Shown: positions 20,548-29,565, counted from the first letter of the stretch. The stretch: DNA of 46,060 bases from Streptomyces sp. CT34 (GCF_000805335.1 NZ_KN708638.1:6266442-6312501), one strand, 5' to 3'. Notes: generated by a model not told the origin, from the letters alone. Numbers and translations are program-made.

Positions 20548-22110
20548 ATGAGCACACAGCACGGACCGCAAGGTCACCGGCCACCGGGACCGCATGGGGA
20601 CTCCCGCCGCGATCGCGGCATGTTCCGCACGAAGACCGTCGAGGAGTCGATCCGGGACACCGAGGAGCCGGAGCACTCGCTCAAGAAGTCCCTCTCGGCG
20701 CTCGACCTCACCGTCTTCGGCGTCGGTGTCGTCATCGGCACCGGCATCTTCGTCCTCACCGGAAAGATCGCCAAGGAGCAGGCCGGGCCCGCCGTCGCGG
20801 TGTCCTTCGTCGTCGCGGGCGTGGTCTGCGCGCTGGCGGCGCTGTGCTACGCGGAGTTCGCCTCCACCGTCCCGGTCGCCGGATCGGCCTACACCTTCTC
20901 GTACGCGTCACTGGGCGAGCTGCCCGCCTGGATCATCGGCTGGGACCTGATCCTCGAACTCGCCCTGGGCTGCGCGGTGGTGGCCGTCGGCTGGTCCGGC
21001 TATGTGCGCTCGCTGCTGGACACCGCCGGGCTGCACCTGCCGCCCGCGCTGTCCGGCACCCACGGCGGGCGGTTCGGCTTCGACCTGCTCGCCTGCCTCC
21101 TCGTCCTGGTGCTGACCGCCGTCCTGGTGCTCGGCATGAAACTGTCCTCCCGGGTGACGACGGTGGTCGTCGGAATCAAGGTCACCGTCGTCCTGCTGGT
21201 CGTCATCGCCGGTGCGTTCTTCATCTCCGGCGCCAACTACCAGCCGTTCATCCCGCCGAGCCGGCCCGCCGCGGGCGGCGGCGGACTGGCCGCGCCGCTC
21301 TCCCAGCTGATGTTCGGCTTCACCCCGTCCCACTTCGGCACCATGGGCATCTTCGCCGCCGCCGCGGTGGTCTTCTTCGCCTTCATCGGCTTCGACATCG
21401 TGGCCACCGCCGCCGAGGAGACCCGGATCCCGCAGCGCGACGTACCGCGCGGCATCCTCGGCTCGCTGGCCATCTGCACGCTGCTCTACGTCGCCGTGTC
21501 CGTCGTCGTCACCGGCATGGAGAAGTACGACCTGCTCTCCGTGGACGCCCCGCTCGCCGACGCCTTCAAGCACGTCGGGTACCCCTTCTTCGCGGACGTG
21601 ATCAGCTTCGGCGCCGCCGTCGGCCTGACCTCGGTCTGCATGATCCTGCTGCTCGGCCAGAGCCGGGTGTTCTTCGCGATGAGCCGCGACGGGCTGCTGC
21701 CCCAGGTCTTCTCGCGCGTGCACCCGAAATTCGGCACCCCGCACCGCTCCACCATCGTGCTCGGCACCGTCGTCGCGGTCGTCTCCGGCTTCACCTCCAT
21801 CGACGTGCTGGCCGAACTCGTCAACATCGGCACGCTCTTCGCCTTCGTGGTCGTCGCCGTCGGCGTGATCCTGCTCCGGCGCTCCCGCCCCGACCTGCCG
21901 CGCGCCTTCCGCACCCCCCTGGTCCCCCTGATCCCGGCCCTCTCCGTCCTCGCCTCGCTCTGGCTGATGCTCAACCTGCCCGCCGAGACCTGGATCCGGT
22001 TCGCGATCTGGATGGTGATCGGCTTCGCCGTCTACTTCGTGTACGGCCGCGGCCACAGCCGCCTCGGCGTCCGCACCGAGGACCGGGGCCCGGCCGACGC
22101 CCGCGTGTAG
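20548..22110 (+). CDS. APC-family cationic amino-acid permease
   Basis: 520 residues from the ATG at 20548 (GGCGGAGG upstream). An in-frame ATG at 20620, giving MFRTKTVEESI, is an alternative start. After an about 55-residue cytosolic tail come about twelve membrane segments. The APC substrate-site motif GVGVVIGTGIFVLTG is in the first, and YAEFASTVPVAGSAYTFSY is in the third. ILLLGQSRVFFAMSRDGLLP is typical of the CAT (cationic amino acid transporter) branch. It is likely a proton-coupled amino-acid importer or exchanger; the substrate cannot be read from the sequence. It converges on the NYN gene, with a MITE-like element between them. Confidence 0.88.
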   Translation: MSTQHGPQGHRPPGPHGDSRRDRGMFRTKTVEESIRDTEEPEHSLKKSLSALDLTVFGVGVVIGTGIFVLTGKIAKEQAGPAVAVSFVVAGVVCALAALCYAEFASTVPVAGSAYTFSYASLGELPAWIIGWDLILELALGCAVVAVGWSGYVRSLLDTAGLHLPPALSGTHGGRFGFDLLACLLVLVLTAVLVLGMKLSSRVTTVVVGIKVTVVLLVVIAGAFFISGANYQPFIPPSRPAAGGGGLAAPLSQLMFGFTPSHFGTMGIFAAAAVVFFAFIGFDIVATAAEETRIPQRDVPRGILGSLAICTLLYVAVSVVVTGMEKYDLLSVDAPLADAFKHVGYPFFADVISFGAAVGLTSVCMILLLGQSRVFFAMSRDGLLPQVFSRVHPKFGTPHRSTIVLGTVVAVVSGFTSIDVLAELVNIGTLFAFVVVAVGVILLRRSRPDLPRAFRTPLVPLIPALSVLASLWLMLNLPAETWIRFAIWMVIGFAVYFVYGRGHSRLGVRTEDRGPADARV

Positions 22111-22239
22111 CGGACCGCCCGCCAACGACCTTGGCGCGTACGGCCGTTGCGGGGGTGCGGGCCGACCGCGCGGCCGGACGGGACGGTGCCGCGGGGCCGC
22201 GCACCGCCCTGAGCGCCGGTCCGGGGCGCTATGGGGACC

Positions 22240-22462
22240 AGGTCCCGTCGTCACACTCGCGTCGTCCGCCCGAAGGGCGGGCCGGGCGGCGTCCGGTGCG
22301 TGCTCTCGGCGTGTCGGCGACGGCCCCTGTACTGGAGTGGAGTACCGGGGTCGTTGCCCGATGCGGCGAAGGGGTCCGCCGCCCGAGCCGTGCGAAGCCG
22401 GTTCGAAGGTGGAGGCGCGTGCCGGGCGCCGGCAGACAGGCGGGAGTTCGACGACAGGACCT
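22240..22462. mobile_element. MITE-like element, copy A (223 bp)
   Basis: This non-coding stretch recurs at 32689-32905. Long identical blocks include about 35 bases around GTCGTCCGCCCGAAGGGCGG and another at GCGAAGCCGGTTCGA. The ends form imperfect terminal inverted repeats. The left end (22240-22261) and the complement of the right end (22441-22462) agree at 18 of 22 positions around GTCGTC..ACTC.CG. An internal hairpin, CCGCCC-GAA-GGGCGG, lies near the left end. No coding capacity or clear target-site duplication is seen. The right end supplies the last two bases of the stop codon TAG of the minus-strand NYN gene. Copy B has the same kind of junction. Confidence 0.65.
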
Positions 22463-22850
22463 AGCCGCGACCGCGTCCACCCCACACCGTCCGGGGACCC
22501 GTCACATCGGCGCCCAGCGCCTGTACGCGCTCCCGCAGCGCGCGGTCCGCGGTGACCACGAGGCAGTCCCGCCCCCGGCCCTCCTCGGCCACCAGCTGCA
22601 CGATGCGGTCGTCGCCGCTGCCGTACGCGGACTCCACCCGCACACCCCCGGCGGACGCCACCCCGCGCGCCGCGCCCTCCACCACGAGGACGATCTCCAG
22701 CGGCGGCGCCACCAGCCCCGGCAGCCCCGTGCCGGTGTACTGCGTCAGCGCGTCCCGCAGCCGCTGGGCCGCCCCGCGCCGGTCCCGCCACCAGCCGTCG
22801 GGCACCGAGCCGACCACATTCGCGGCATCGACAATGAGCAAGGAATCCAT
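22461..22850 (-). CDS. NYN/PIN-like (YacP-type) ribonuclease domain protein
   Basis: 129 residues, MDSLLIVDAANVVGSVP at the start. The conserved acids of the NYN/PIN fold are visible: Asp in VDAAN, the pair in SGDDRIVQLV, and Asp in VVTADRALRERV. This is the usual arrangement of a metal-dependent RNA-cleaving domain. The protein is a single domain and resembles YacP/Rae1-like proteins, whose known member cleaves mRNA in the ribosome; the target here is unknown. The ATG at 22850 fits the domain boundary, and the sequence further upstream in frame is Arg/Pro-rich noise. Its stop codon coincides with the edge of the MITE-like element. Confidence 0.78.
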   Translation of the reverse strand: MDSLLIVDAANVVGSVPDGWWRDRRGAAQRLRDALTQYTGTGLPGLVAPPLEIVLVVEGAARGVASAGGVRVESAYGSGDDRIVQLVAEEGRGRDCLVVTADRALRERVQALGADVTGPRTVWGGRGRG

Positions 22851-22980
22851 ACGGCCACCCTGCCACGGCCGGCGGCCCGGCAGGGGGCGCGCCCGGGAGG
22901 CGGAGCCCGGGAATGCGACGGCGCGCGGACCGGCTCCACCGAACCGGTCCGCGCGCCCGACCATCCCCGCGCGAGGTCCC

Positions 22981-25110
22981 TCAGACGGGAACGCTCGCGA
23001 TGCCCGGGGACAGGAACTTCTTGCCGGTCACCCGCTCGGAGACGCCCTGCCGGTCCAGGTACGGCGTGATGCCGCCCAGGTGGAAGGGCCAGCCGGCGCC
23101 GGTGATCAGACACAGGTCGATGTCCTGGGCCTCGGCGACCACGCCCTCGTCCAGCATCAGGCCGATCTCCTGCGCCACGGCGTCCAGCACGCGGTCGCGG
23201 ACCTGCTCCTCGGTCAGCACCGAGTCGCCCTGCTTCAGCAGCGCGGCGACCTCCGGGTCCAGCTCCGGCTTCCCGCTGTCGTAGACGTAGAAGCCGCGCT
23301 TGCCGGCCTCGACGACCGCCTTCAGGTTGGGGGAGACCGTGAAGCGCTCCGGGAAGGCGCCGTGCAGCGTCTCGGAGACGTGCAGGCCGATCGCCGGGCC
23401 GACCAGCTCCAGGAGGACCAGCGGCGACATCGGCAGGCCGAGCGGCTCGACCGCCTTCTCGGCGACGGCGACCGGGGTGCCCTCGTCGATGACGTTCTGG
23501 ATCTCGCCCATGAAGCGGGTCAGGATGCGGTTGACGACGAACGCCGGGGCGTCCTTCACCAACACGGCCGTCTTCTTCAGCGACTTGGCGACCGCGAAGG
23601 CGGTGGCCAGCGACGCGTCGTCGGTCTTCTCGGCCCGGACGATCTCCAGCAGCGGCAGGATCGCGACCGGGTTGAAGAAGTGGAAGCCCACGACCCGCTC
23701 GGGGTGCTTGAGCTTCGACGCCATCTCGGTGACCGAGAGGGAGGAGGTGTTGGTGGCGAGCACGGCGTGCTCCGGCACCACGGCCTCGACCTCCGCGAAC
23801 ACCTGCTGCTTGACGCCCATCTCCTCGAAGACGGCCTCGATGACGAAGTCCGCGTCGCCGAAGGCGGCGGCCTTGTCGAGGTGGCCGGTGACCAGGCCCT
23901 TGAGGCGGTTCGCCTTGTCCTGGTTGACCCGGCCCTTGAGCAGCAGCTTGTCGATCTCGCCGTGGACGTACTCGACGCCCTTGTCGATCCGGGCCTGGTC
24001 GATGTCCGTGAGGACGACCGGGACCTCCAGCCGGCGGGCGAACAGCAGCGCCAGTTGGGAGGCCATCAGGCCCGCGCCGACCACGCCGACCTTGGTGACG
24101 GGACGGGCCAGCGACTTGTCCGGCGCACCGGCGGGCCGCTTGGCGCGCTTCTGCACCAGGTTGAACGCGTAGATACCGGACCGCAGTTCGCCGCCCATGA
24201 TCAGGTCGGCGAGCGCCTGGTCCTCGGCGTCGAAGCCCTGCCGCAGGTCGCCGTTCTTGGCCGCCGCGATGATGTCCAGCGCCCGGTAGGCGGCCGGGGC
24301 CGCACCGTGCACCTTGCCGTCCGCGATCGCCTTGCCGCGCGCCACGGCCGCGTCCCACGCCTCACCGCGGTCGACGTCGGGACGTACGACCTCGGTGTCG
24401 CCCTTGAGGACCGCGGCGGTCCAGTGCAGCGACTGCTCCAGGAAGTCCGCGCCCTCGAAGAGCGCGTCCGCGATGCCGAGTTCGAAGACCTGCTGGCCCT
24501 TGAGCTGCTTGTTCTGGTTGAGCGAGTTCTCGATGATCACGCTCACCGCGCGGTCCGCGCCGATCAGGTTCGGCAGCAGCGCGCAGCCGCCCCAGCCGGG
24601 CACCAGGCCGAGGAAGACCTCGGGGAGCGAGAAGGCGGGCAGCGCCTTGGAGACGGTGCGGTACGTGCAGTGCAGACCGACCTCGACACCGCCGCCCATC
24701 GCCGCACCGTTGTAGTACGCGAAGGTGGGCACGGCCAGCGACGACAGCCGCTTGAAGACGTCGTGGCCGCCCTTGCCGATGGCCAGCGCGTCCTCGTGGC
24801 GCTTGAGCAGCTCGACGCCCTTGAGGTCGGCGCCCACGGCGAAGATGAACGGCTTGCCGGTGATGCCGACGCCGACGATCGCGCCGTCCGCGGCCTCCTT
24901 CTCGACCTGGTCGATGGCGGTGTTGAGGTTCGCCAGCGACTGCGGGCCGAAGGTGGTCGGCTTGGTGTGGTCCAGGCCGTTGTCCAGCGTGATCAGTGCG
25001 AACCGGCCGGCGCCCCGGGGGAGGTCGAGGTGGCGCACGTGCGCCTGCGTGACGACCTCGTCCGGGAACAGCTCTGCCGCACCCTTCAACAGCTCAGCGG
25101 TGGTGCTCAC
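22981..25110 (-). CDS. fadB: Fatty-acid oxidation complex alpha subunit (enoyl-CoA hydratase / 3-hydroxyacyl-CoA dehydrogenase)
   Basis: 709 residues from a GTG that overlaps the thiolase stop in GTGA. The N-terminal crotonase domain (about 1-300) has GITGKPFIFAVGADLKG and YNGAAMGGGVEVGLHC, which form the oxyanion hole. The NAD-binding 3-hydroxyacyl-CoA dehydrogenase domain starts near residue 335 with KVGVVGAGLMASQLA. It continues with LATNTSSLSV and the catalytic-His segment GFHFFNPVAILPLLEIV. C-terminal dehydrogenase repeats follow. It hydrates enoyl-CoA and oxidises 3-hydroxyacyl-CoA in beta-oxidation. With the coupled thiolase it forms the FadBA-like trifunctional unit. Confidence 0.95.
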   Translation of the reverse strand: MSTTAELLKGAAELFPDEVVTQAHVRHLDLPRGAGRFALITLDNGLDHTKPTTFGPQSLANLNTAIDQVEKEAADGAIVGVGITGKPFIFAVGADLKGVELLKRHEDALAIGKGGHDVFKRLSSLAVPTFAYYNGAAMGGGVEVGLHCTYRTVSKALPAFSLPEVFLGLVPGWGGCALLPNLIGADRAVSVIIENSLNQNKQLKGQQVFELGIADALFEGADFLEQSLHWTAAVLKGDTEVVRPDVDRGEAWDAAVARGKAIADGKVHGAAPAAYRALDIIAAAKNGDLRQGFDAEDQALADLIMGGELRSGIYAFNLVQKRAKRPAGAPDKSLARPVTKVGVVGAGLMASQLALLFARRLEVPVVLTDIDQARIDKGVEYVHGEIDKLLLKGRVNQDKANRLKGLVTGHLDKAAAFGDADFVIEAVFEEMGVKQQVFAEVEAVVPEHAVLATNTSSLSVTEMASKLKHPERVVGFHFFNPVAILPLLEIVRAEKTDDASLATAFAVAKSLKKTAVLVKDAPAFVVNRILTRFMGEIQNVIDEGTPVAVAEKAVEPLGLPMSPLVLLELVGPAIGLHVSETLHGAFPERFTVSPNLKAVVEAGKRGFYVYDSGKPELDPEVAALLKQGDSVLTEEQVRDRVLDAVAQEIGLMLDEGVVAEAQDIDLCLITGAGWPFHLGGITPYLDRQGVSERVTGKKFLSPGIASVPV

Positions 25111-26321
25111 TTGCCCTCCCAGTGCGGGTTCTCCCAGATGACCGTGCCGCCCATACCGAAGCCGACGCACATGGTGGTGATGCCGTAGCGGACCTCCGGC
25201 TGCTCCTCGAACTGCCGCGCCAGCTGTGTCATCAGACGCACGCCGGACGACGCCAGCGGGTGGCCGAAGGCGATGGCGCCGCCGTACTGGTTGACGCGCG
25301 GGTCGTCGTCGGCGATGCCGTAGTGGTTGAGCAGCGAGAGCACCTGGACGGCGAACGCCTCGTTGATCTCGAACAGGCCGATGTCGTCGATCGTCAGACC
25401 GGCCTTGGCCAGCGCCTTCTGGGTCGCCGGGACCGGGCCGATGCCCATGACCTCGGGCTCGACACCCGCGAAGGCGTAGTCGACGAGGCGCATCTTGACC
25501 GGCAGCCCCAGTTCGCGCGCCACGTCCTCGGCGGCGATCAGCGAGGCGGTCGCGCCGTCGTTGAGGCCGGCGGCGTTGCCCGCGGTCACCCGGCCGTGCG
25601 GCCGGAACGGGGTCTTCAGGCCGGCCAGGTTCTCCAGCGTCGTACCCGGGCGCATCGGCTCGTCGGCGGTGGCCAGGCCCCAACCGGTCTCGCCGCCCTC
25701 GGCGTTGGTCCGGCGCACCGAGATCGGCACCAGGTCGGCCTGGATCTTGCCGTTGGCGTACGCCTTGGCGGCCTTCTCCTGGCTGCGCACCGCGTACTCG
25801 TCGGCGCGCTGCTTGGTGATGTGCGGCAGCCGGTCGTGCAGGTTCTCCGCCGTCATGCCCATGAAGAGCGCGGACTGGTCGACCAGCTTCTCCGACACGA
25901 AGCGCGGGTTGGGGTCCACGCCCTCACCCATGGGGTGGCGGCCCATGTGCTCGACACCGCCGGCGACGGCGACGTCGTACGCGCCGAAGGACACTCCGCC
26001 GGCGATGCTGGTCACCGCGGTCATCGCACCGGCGCACATCCGGTCGATGGAGAAGCCGGGCACGGACTGCGGCAGGCCCGCCAGGATGGCGGCGGTACGG
26101 CCCAGGGTCAGGCCCTGGTCGCCGATCTGGGTGGTGGCGGCGAGGGCGACCTCGTCGATCCGGGCCGGGTCCAGGTCCGGGTTGCGGCGCAGCAGCTCCC
26201 GGATGCACTTGACGACCAGGTCGTCGGCGCGGGTCTCGTGGTAAATGCCCTTCGGGCCCGCCTTGCCGAACGGGGTGCGGACGCCGTCGACGAAGACGAC
26301 GTCCCTAGCGGTACGAGGCAC
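25107..26321 (-). CDS. fadA: Acetyl-CoA acyltransferase (beta-oxidation thiolase)
   Basis: 404 residues from the GTG at 26321, preceded by GGAGGAG. The acyl-accepting Cys96 is in SIDRMCAGAM, the His is in GGAIAFGHPLASSG and the second Cys is in TMCVGFGMGG, so the thiolase active site is complete. It cleaves 3-ketoacyl-CoA to acetyl-CoA and a shortened acyl-CoA. It is the first gene of a two-gene operon with fadB. A palindromic TTAC/GTAA site lies about 75 bases upstream. Confidence 0.95.
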   Translation of the reverse strand: MPRTARDVVFVDGVRTPFGKAGPKGIYHETRADDLVVKCIRELLRRNPDLDPARIDEVALAATTQIGDQGLTLGRTAAILAGLPQSVPGFSIDRMCAGAMTAVTSIAGGVSFGAYDVAVAGGVEHMGRHPMGEGVDPNPRFVSEKLVDQSALFMGMTAENLHDRLPHITKQRADEYAVRSQEKAAKAYANGKIQADLVPISVRRTNAEGGETGWGLATADEPMRPGTTLENLAGLKTPFRPHGRVTAGNAAGLNDGATASLIAAEDVARELGLPVKMRLVDYAFAGVEPEVMGIGPVPATQKALAKAGLTIDDIGLFEINEAFAVQVLSLLNHYGIADDDPRVNQYGGAIAFGHPLASSGVRLMTQLARQFEEQPEVRYGITTMCVGFGMGGTVIWENPHWEGK

Positions 26322-26397
26322 GTTGGCTCTCCTCCAGGTGCGGGGTGGCACTGCTGCGGGGCACGCCCCGAAGGACGCGTCACACCCCACATGCTAC

Positions 26398-26407
26398 TTA
26401 CGGGTAA
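26398..26407. promoter_or_regulatory. Operator-like palindrome upstream of fadA-fadB
   Basis: On the transcribed (minus) side the sequence is CTTGGTTACCCGTAAGTAGC. TTAC and GTAA form a short inverted repeat in an AT-richer patch about 75 bases upstream of the thiolase start, where a promoter is expected. It fits a TetR-type fatty-acid regulator site, but the arms are short. Confidence 0.35.
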
Positions 26408-26476
26408 CCAAGCTGCACACCCCCCTCGCCCGGAGCGGTGAACGTCACACCGCACCACGGCCGCGACGGCCGCACG

Positions 26477-26520
26477 CACACGGCCCCGGCCGCGCGGTCT
26501 CGCGCGGCCGGGGCCGTGTG
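26477..26520 (-). terminator. Very strong hairpin terminator between rnd and fadA
   Basis: Perfect 19-base arms (CACACGGCCCCGGCCGCGC and its complement) enclose a GGTCTC loop. It lies 25 bases after the rnd stop on the minus strand and before the fadA promoter region. Confidence 0.88.
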
Positions 26521-26544
26521 CCACCGGGAAAGAGGAGAGCCGGC

Positions 26545-27819
26545 TCACTCGCCGTTCGTCAGCAGCGCCTCGGTGAGGATCGGTGCGACCTGCTCGATCT
26601 GCCAGGGACGGGCGCCGTGCCCGGCCAGGATCCCGGCGACCGACTCCTCGGTGGGGCCGGCCGGCGGCTCCCAGCACAGTCGGCGCACCGTGTCCGGGGT
26701 GATCAGGTTCTCCTGCGGCAGGCCCAGGCGCTCGGCGAGCGCCGTCACCGCGGCCCGCGCGGCCGACAGCCGGGCCGCCGCCGCGGGGTCCTTGTCGGCC
26801 CACGAGCGGGGCGGCGGTGGGCCGTTGAGCGGCTGGCCGGGCTGTGGCAGCTCGCTGTCCGGCAGTGCCCGGGCGCGGTCGACGGCGGCCTGCCACTGCT
26901 CCAGCTGGCGCCGGCCCATCCGGTGCCCGAAGCCGGGCAGCGCGGCCAGCGCGTGGGTGTTCGGCGGCAGGTGCAGCGCCGCCTCCACGATCGCGCCGTC
27001 GCCGAGCACCTTGCCCGGCGACACGTCGCGCCGCTGGGCGACCTGGTCGCGGGTGGTCCACAGCTCCCGTACCACCGCCATCTGCCGGCGCCGGCGCACC
27101 TTGTGCATCCCGGACGTGCGGCGCCAGGGGTCCTTGCGGGGCGGCGCCGGGGGAGCGGCGGCGATGGCGGCGAACTCCTGCCGGGCCCACTCCAGCTTCC
27201 CCTGCTGCTCCAGCTCCTCCTCCAGCGCGTCGCGCAGGTCCACCAGCAGCTCGACGTCGAGCGCGGCGTAGCGCAGCCAGGGATCGGGCAGCGGGCGGGT
27301 GGACCAGTCGACGGCGGAGTGGCCCTTCTCCAGGGCGTAGCCGAGGACGTTCTCGACCATGGCGCCGAGGCCCACCCGGGCGAAGCCGGCCAGCCGTCCG
27401 GCCAGCTCGGTGTCGAAGAGCCGGGTGGGGACCATCCCTATATCGCGCAGGCAGGGCAGGTCCTGGGTGGCGGCGTGCAGCACCCACTCGGCGCCGGCGA
27501 CCGCCTCGCCGAGCGAGGAGAGATCGGGGCAGCCGACCGGGTCGATCAGCACGCTGCCGGCCCCCTCGCGGCGCAGCTGGACGAGGTAGGCGCGCTGACC
27601 GTAGCGGTATCCCGAGGCACGCTCGGCATCGACGGCCACAGGGCCGCGGCCGGCGGCGAAGGCGGCCACGACCTCGGCGAGCGCCTCGGGCGTGGCGGTC
27701 ACCGGGGGGATGCCTTCGCGGGGTTCCAGTAGGGGTACCGGCGCCGGTCGGGAATCCGGAGGCGAGTCTCCGGGTGCTCGCAGTGTCGTGTCTGCTGCGG
27801 TCTTTTGGGCGTCGGTCAC
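26545..27819 (-). CDS. rnd: Ribonuclease D-like 3'-5' exoribonuclease with HRDC domain
   Basis: 424 residues from the GTG at 27819. The DEDDy exonuclease residues are visible: AVDAERASGYRY (Asp and Glu), HAATQDLPCL (Asp), and YAALDVELLVDL (Tyr and Asp). The HRDC nucleic-acid-binding domain covers about residues 225-300 (RKDPWRRTSGMHKVRRRRQ onward). The N-terminal 40 residues are a Pro-rich tail. RNase D trims 3' ends of tRNA and other stable RNAs in the cytosol. It is a single gene between two terminators. Confidence 0.93.
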   Translation of the reverse strand: MTDAQKTAADTTLRAPGDSPPDSRPAPVPLLEPREGIPPVTATPEALAEVVAAFAAGRGPVAVDAERASGYRYGQRAYLVQLRREGAGSVLIDPVGCPDLSSLGEAVAGAEWVLHAATQDLPCLRDIGMVPTRLFDTELAGRLAGFARVGLGAMVENVLGYALEKGHSAVDWSTRPLPDPWLRYAALDVELLVDLRDALEEELEQQGKLEWARQEFAAIAAAPPAPPRKDPWRRTSGMHKVRRRRQMAVVRELWTTRDQVAQRRDVSPGKVLGDGAIVEAALHLPPNTHALAALPGFGHRMGRRQLEQWQAAVDRARALPDSELPQPGQPLNGPPPPRSWADKDPAAAARLSAARAAVTALAERLGLPQENLITPDTVRRLCWEPPAGPTEESVAGILAGHGARPWQIEQVAPILTEALLTNGE

Positions 27820-27846
27820 CAGTCAAGGGTATCTGTGTATGCACGT

Positions 27847-27878
27847 CGCCCGTCGGGGGAATGTTCCCTCGACGGGCG
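27847..27878 (-). terminator. Terminator after the orphan response regulator gene
   Basis: CGCCCGTCGGGGGAA pairs with TTCCCTCGACGGGCG around a 2-base apex (one G-T pair), 21 bases after the stop of the minus-strand regulator and 28 bases before the rnd start. Confidence 0.8.
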
Positions 27879-27899
27879 AGACGGGTCGGAAGCGGGGGT

Positions 27900-28562
27900 T
27901 CAGTGGATGATGCCGGTGCGCAGGGCCACCGCGACCATTCCGGCCCGGTCGCCGGTTCCGAGCTTGCGCGCGATGCGGGCGAGGTGGCTCTTGACCGTCA
28001 GCGCCGACAGCCCCATCGAGACACCGATGGCCTTGTTGGACTGGCCCTCCGCAACCAGCCGCAACACCTCGACCTCGCGCCCCGACAGCTCGCGGTAGCC
28101 GCCGGGGTGCCCGGGCGCGCCCGGAGGGCGGCGCTGCATCCGGGCGGCGTTGGCGCCGATGGGCGCGGCGCCCGGCCGTCCCGGCAGGCCGAGGTTGGTG
28201 CGGGTACCGGTCACGACATAGCCCTTGACGCCGCCGGCGAGGGCGTTGCGTACGGCGCCGATGTCGTCCGCGGCGGACAGCGCGAGACCGTTGGGCCAGC
28301 CGGCCGCACGCGTCTCGGACAGCAGCGTGAGGCCGGAGCCGTCGGGAAGGTGGACGTCGGCAACGCAGATGTCGCGCGGGTTGCCGACGCGGGGACGGGC
28401 CTCCGCGATGGACGACGCCTCGATCACGTCACGTACTCCGAGGGCCCACAGGTGGCGGGTGACGGTGGAGCGGACACGAGGGTCGGCCACGACGACCATG
28501 GCGGTCGGCTTGTTCGGGCGGTAGGCGACCAGGCTCGAAGGTTGCTCAAGGAGAACTGACAC
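27900..28562 (-). CDS. Orphan LuxR-type response regulator with atypical receiver
   Basis: 220 residues from a GTG with AGGAGG five bases upstream. The receiver part is TAMVVVADPRVRSTVTRHL with Asp69 in VADVHLPDGSG. The C-terminal LuxR helix-turn-helix reads ELSGREVEVLRLVAEGQSN through ALTVKSHLARIARKLG. The usual acidic pair is reduced to one Asp (AD at 26-27), and the conserved Lys after GYVV is Thr (GYVVTG), so canonical phosphorylation switching is doubtful. A Pro/Gly/Arg-rich linker joins the domains. No kinase gene is adjacent. The position before rnd matches a conserved Streptomyces orphan regulator, and the targets are unknown. Confidence 0.88.
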   Translation of the reverse strand: MSVLLEQPSSLVAYRPNKPTAMVVVADPRVRSTVTRHLWALGVRDVIEASSIAEARPRVGNPRDICVADVHLPDGSGLTLLSETRAAGWPNGLALSAADDIGAVRNALAGGVKGYVVTGTRTNLGLPGRPGAAPIGANAARMQRRPPGAPGHPGGYRELSGREVEVLRLVAEGQSNKAIGVSMGLSALTVKSHLARIARKLGTGDRAGMVAVALRTGIIH

Positions 28563-28908
28563 CGGGCCTCCTGGGGGAGTGGCGGGGACGGAAGCCGGCT
28601 GGGGAGAGCCGGAATGATCCGTGTTTGAAGGGTCACTGACCTCTTCGGCAGCAAACCGGCGGGACTTTAGACTTTGATCACGATTTAGTTAGGGGCAATT
28701 CGGGCAAATCGGACGCCTGAGCGATCAAGGTGAGCATGGAGTGCATATCGAGGTGATCACAGGCGTACGCGATGCCGCCCGGACCCTTCACCGGTCGGCG
28801 CCGAGATGATCACGGGACCGGCCGGGCCAGGGGGAGAAGCGGCGCGGTGGCTCGGCGGCGCCCGGCGGCCCGCCGCCAGCGGGCCGCCGCAGCGGCAGGC
28901 GTCGCAGC
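28563..28908. other. Intergenic region carrying the response-regulator promoter
   Basis: This is a 346-base gap. Bases 28640-28745 are much richer in A and T than the surroundings and should hold the promoter of the minus-strand response regulator; no -10/-35 pair stands out clearly. It contains two GTGATCAC-like motifs and a partial direct repeat, CAATTCGG and CAAATCGG. Nearer DUF3000 the sequence is GC-rich and shows no gene. Confidence 0.4.
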
Positions 28909-29565
28909 TCAGCGGGGCTGCGGACCGCGCCGCTGGGGCAGCGGTACGACACCGCCGCGCGGCGCCGGTTCGAGCGGGGCCGGCGGCAGCCCGGCCACCT
29001 GGCACAGCAGATCACACCACGCGGACAGGTGAGCCGCCAGATCCGGCACCCCGTCCGTCCCCTCGGCCGGCGTCCAGGACGCCCGGATCTCGATCTGGGT
29101 CGCCGGCTCCCGCGCCGCCAGCCCGCCGAAGTAGTACGACCCGGCCCGGGTGACGGTCCCGCTGGGCGCCCCGTAACGCACGCCGCGCGCTTCCAGCGCG
29201 CCGGTGAGCCAGGACCACGACACCTCCGGCAGCAGCGGATCGGCGCCCATCTCCGGCTCCAGTTCCGCGCGCGCCAGCGTCACCACCCGGAACGTGCCCT
29301 GCCAGGTGTCGTCGCCGGCCGGCTGGTGCAGTACCACCAGCCGCCCGTCCGCCAGGTCCTTGTCCTCCCCGCCCGGTCCCGCCCCGCGCTCGACCACCGC
29401 GGCCTCCAGCGCGTACGCGAAGGGGGCGAGCCGTTTCGGCGCGGGGGTCGGGTCGATCTCGATCTCCGGCCGCAGTCGTGCCGCCCGGAGTGCCTCGACC
29501 GCCTGACGGAAGGGGATCGGGGTCTCGTCCGCGCTGTCCGCGAGGTGTTCGTGAGCCGCAGCCAT
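28909..29565 (-). CDS. DUF3000-family protein
   Basis: 218 residues, starting MAAAHEHLADSADETPIPFRQ. It contains REIDPTPAP-like LRPEIEIDPTPAPKRLAPFAY, EVSWSWLTGALEARGV, GSYYFGGL and DLAAHLSAWCDLLCQVAGLPP. This is a conserved actinobacterial soluble protein of unknown function with no recognisable catalytic motif. It is divergent from hemE with a 102-base gap, an arrangement conserved in Streptomyces, which hints at shared control but not at function. Confidence 0.85.
   Translation of the reverse strand: MAAAHEHLADSADETPIPFRQAVEALRAARLRPEIEIDPTPAPKRLAPFAYALEAAVVERGAGPGGEDKDLADGRLVVLHQPAGDDTWQGTFRVVTLARAELEPEMGADPLLPEVSWSWLTGALEARGVRYGAPSGTVTRAGSYYFGGLAAREPATQIEIRASWTPAEGTDGVPDLAAHLSAWCDLLCQVAGLPPAPLEPAPRGGVVPLPQRRGPQPR

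Noticed and set aside
22380..22415. GGTTCGAA in the MITE-like element resembles a tRNA T-loop
   Set aside because: No acceptor, D or anticodon arm can be folded around it, and copy B has GGTTCGAG without compensating changes.
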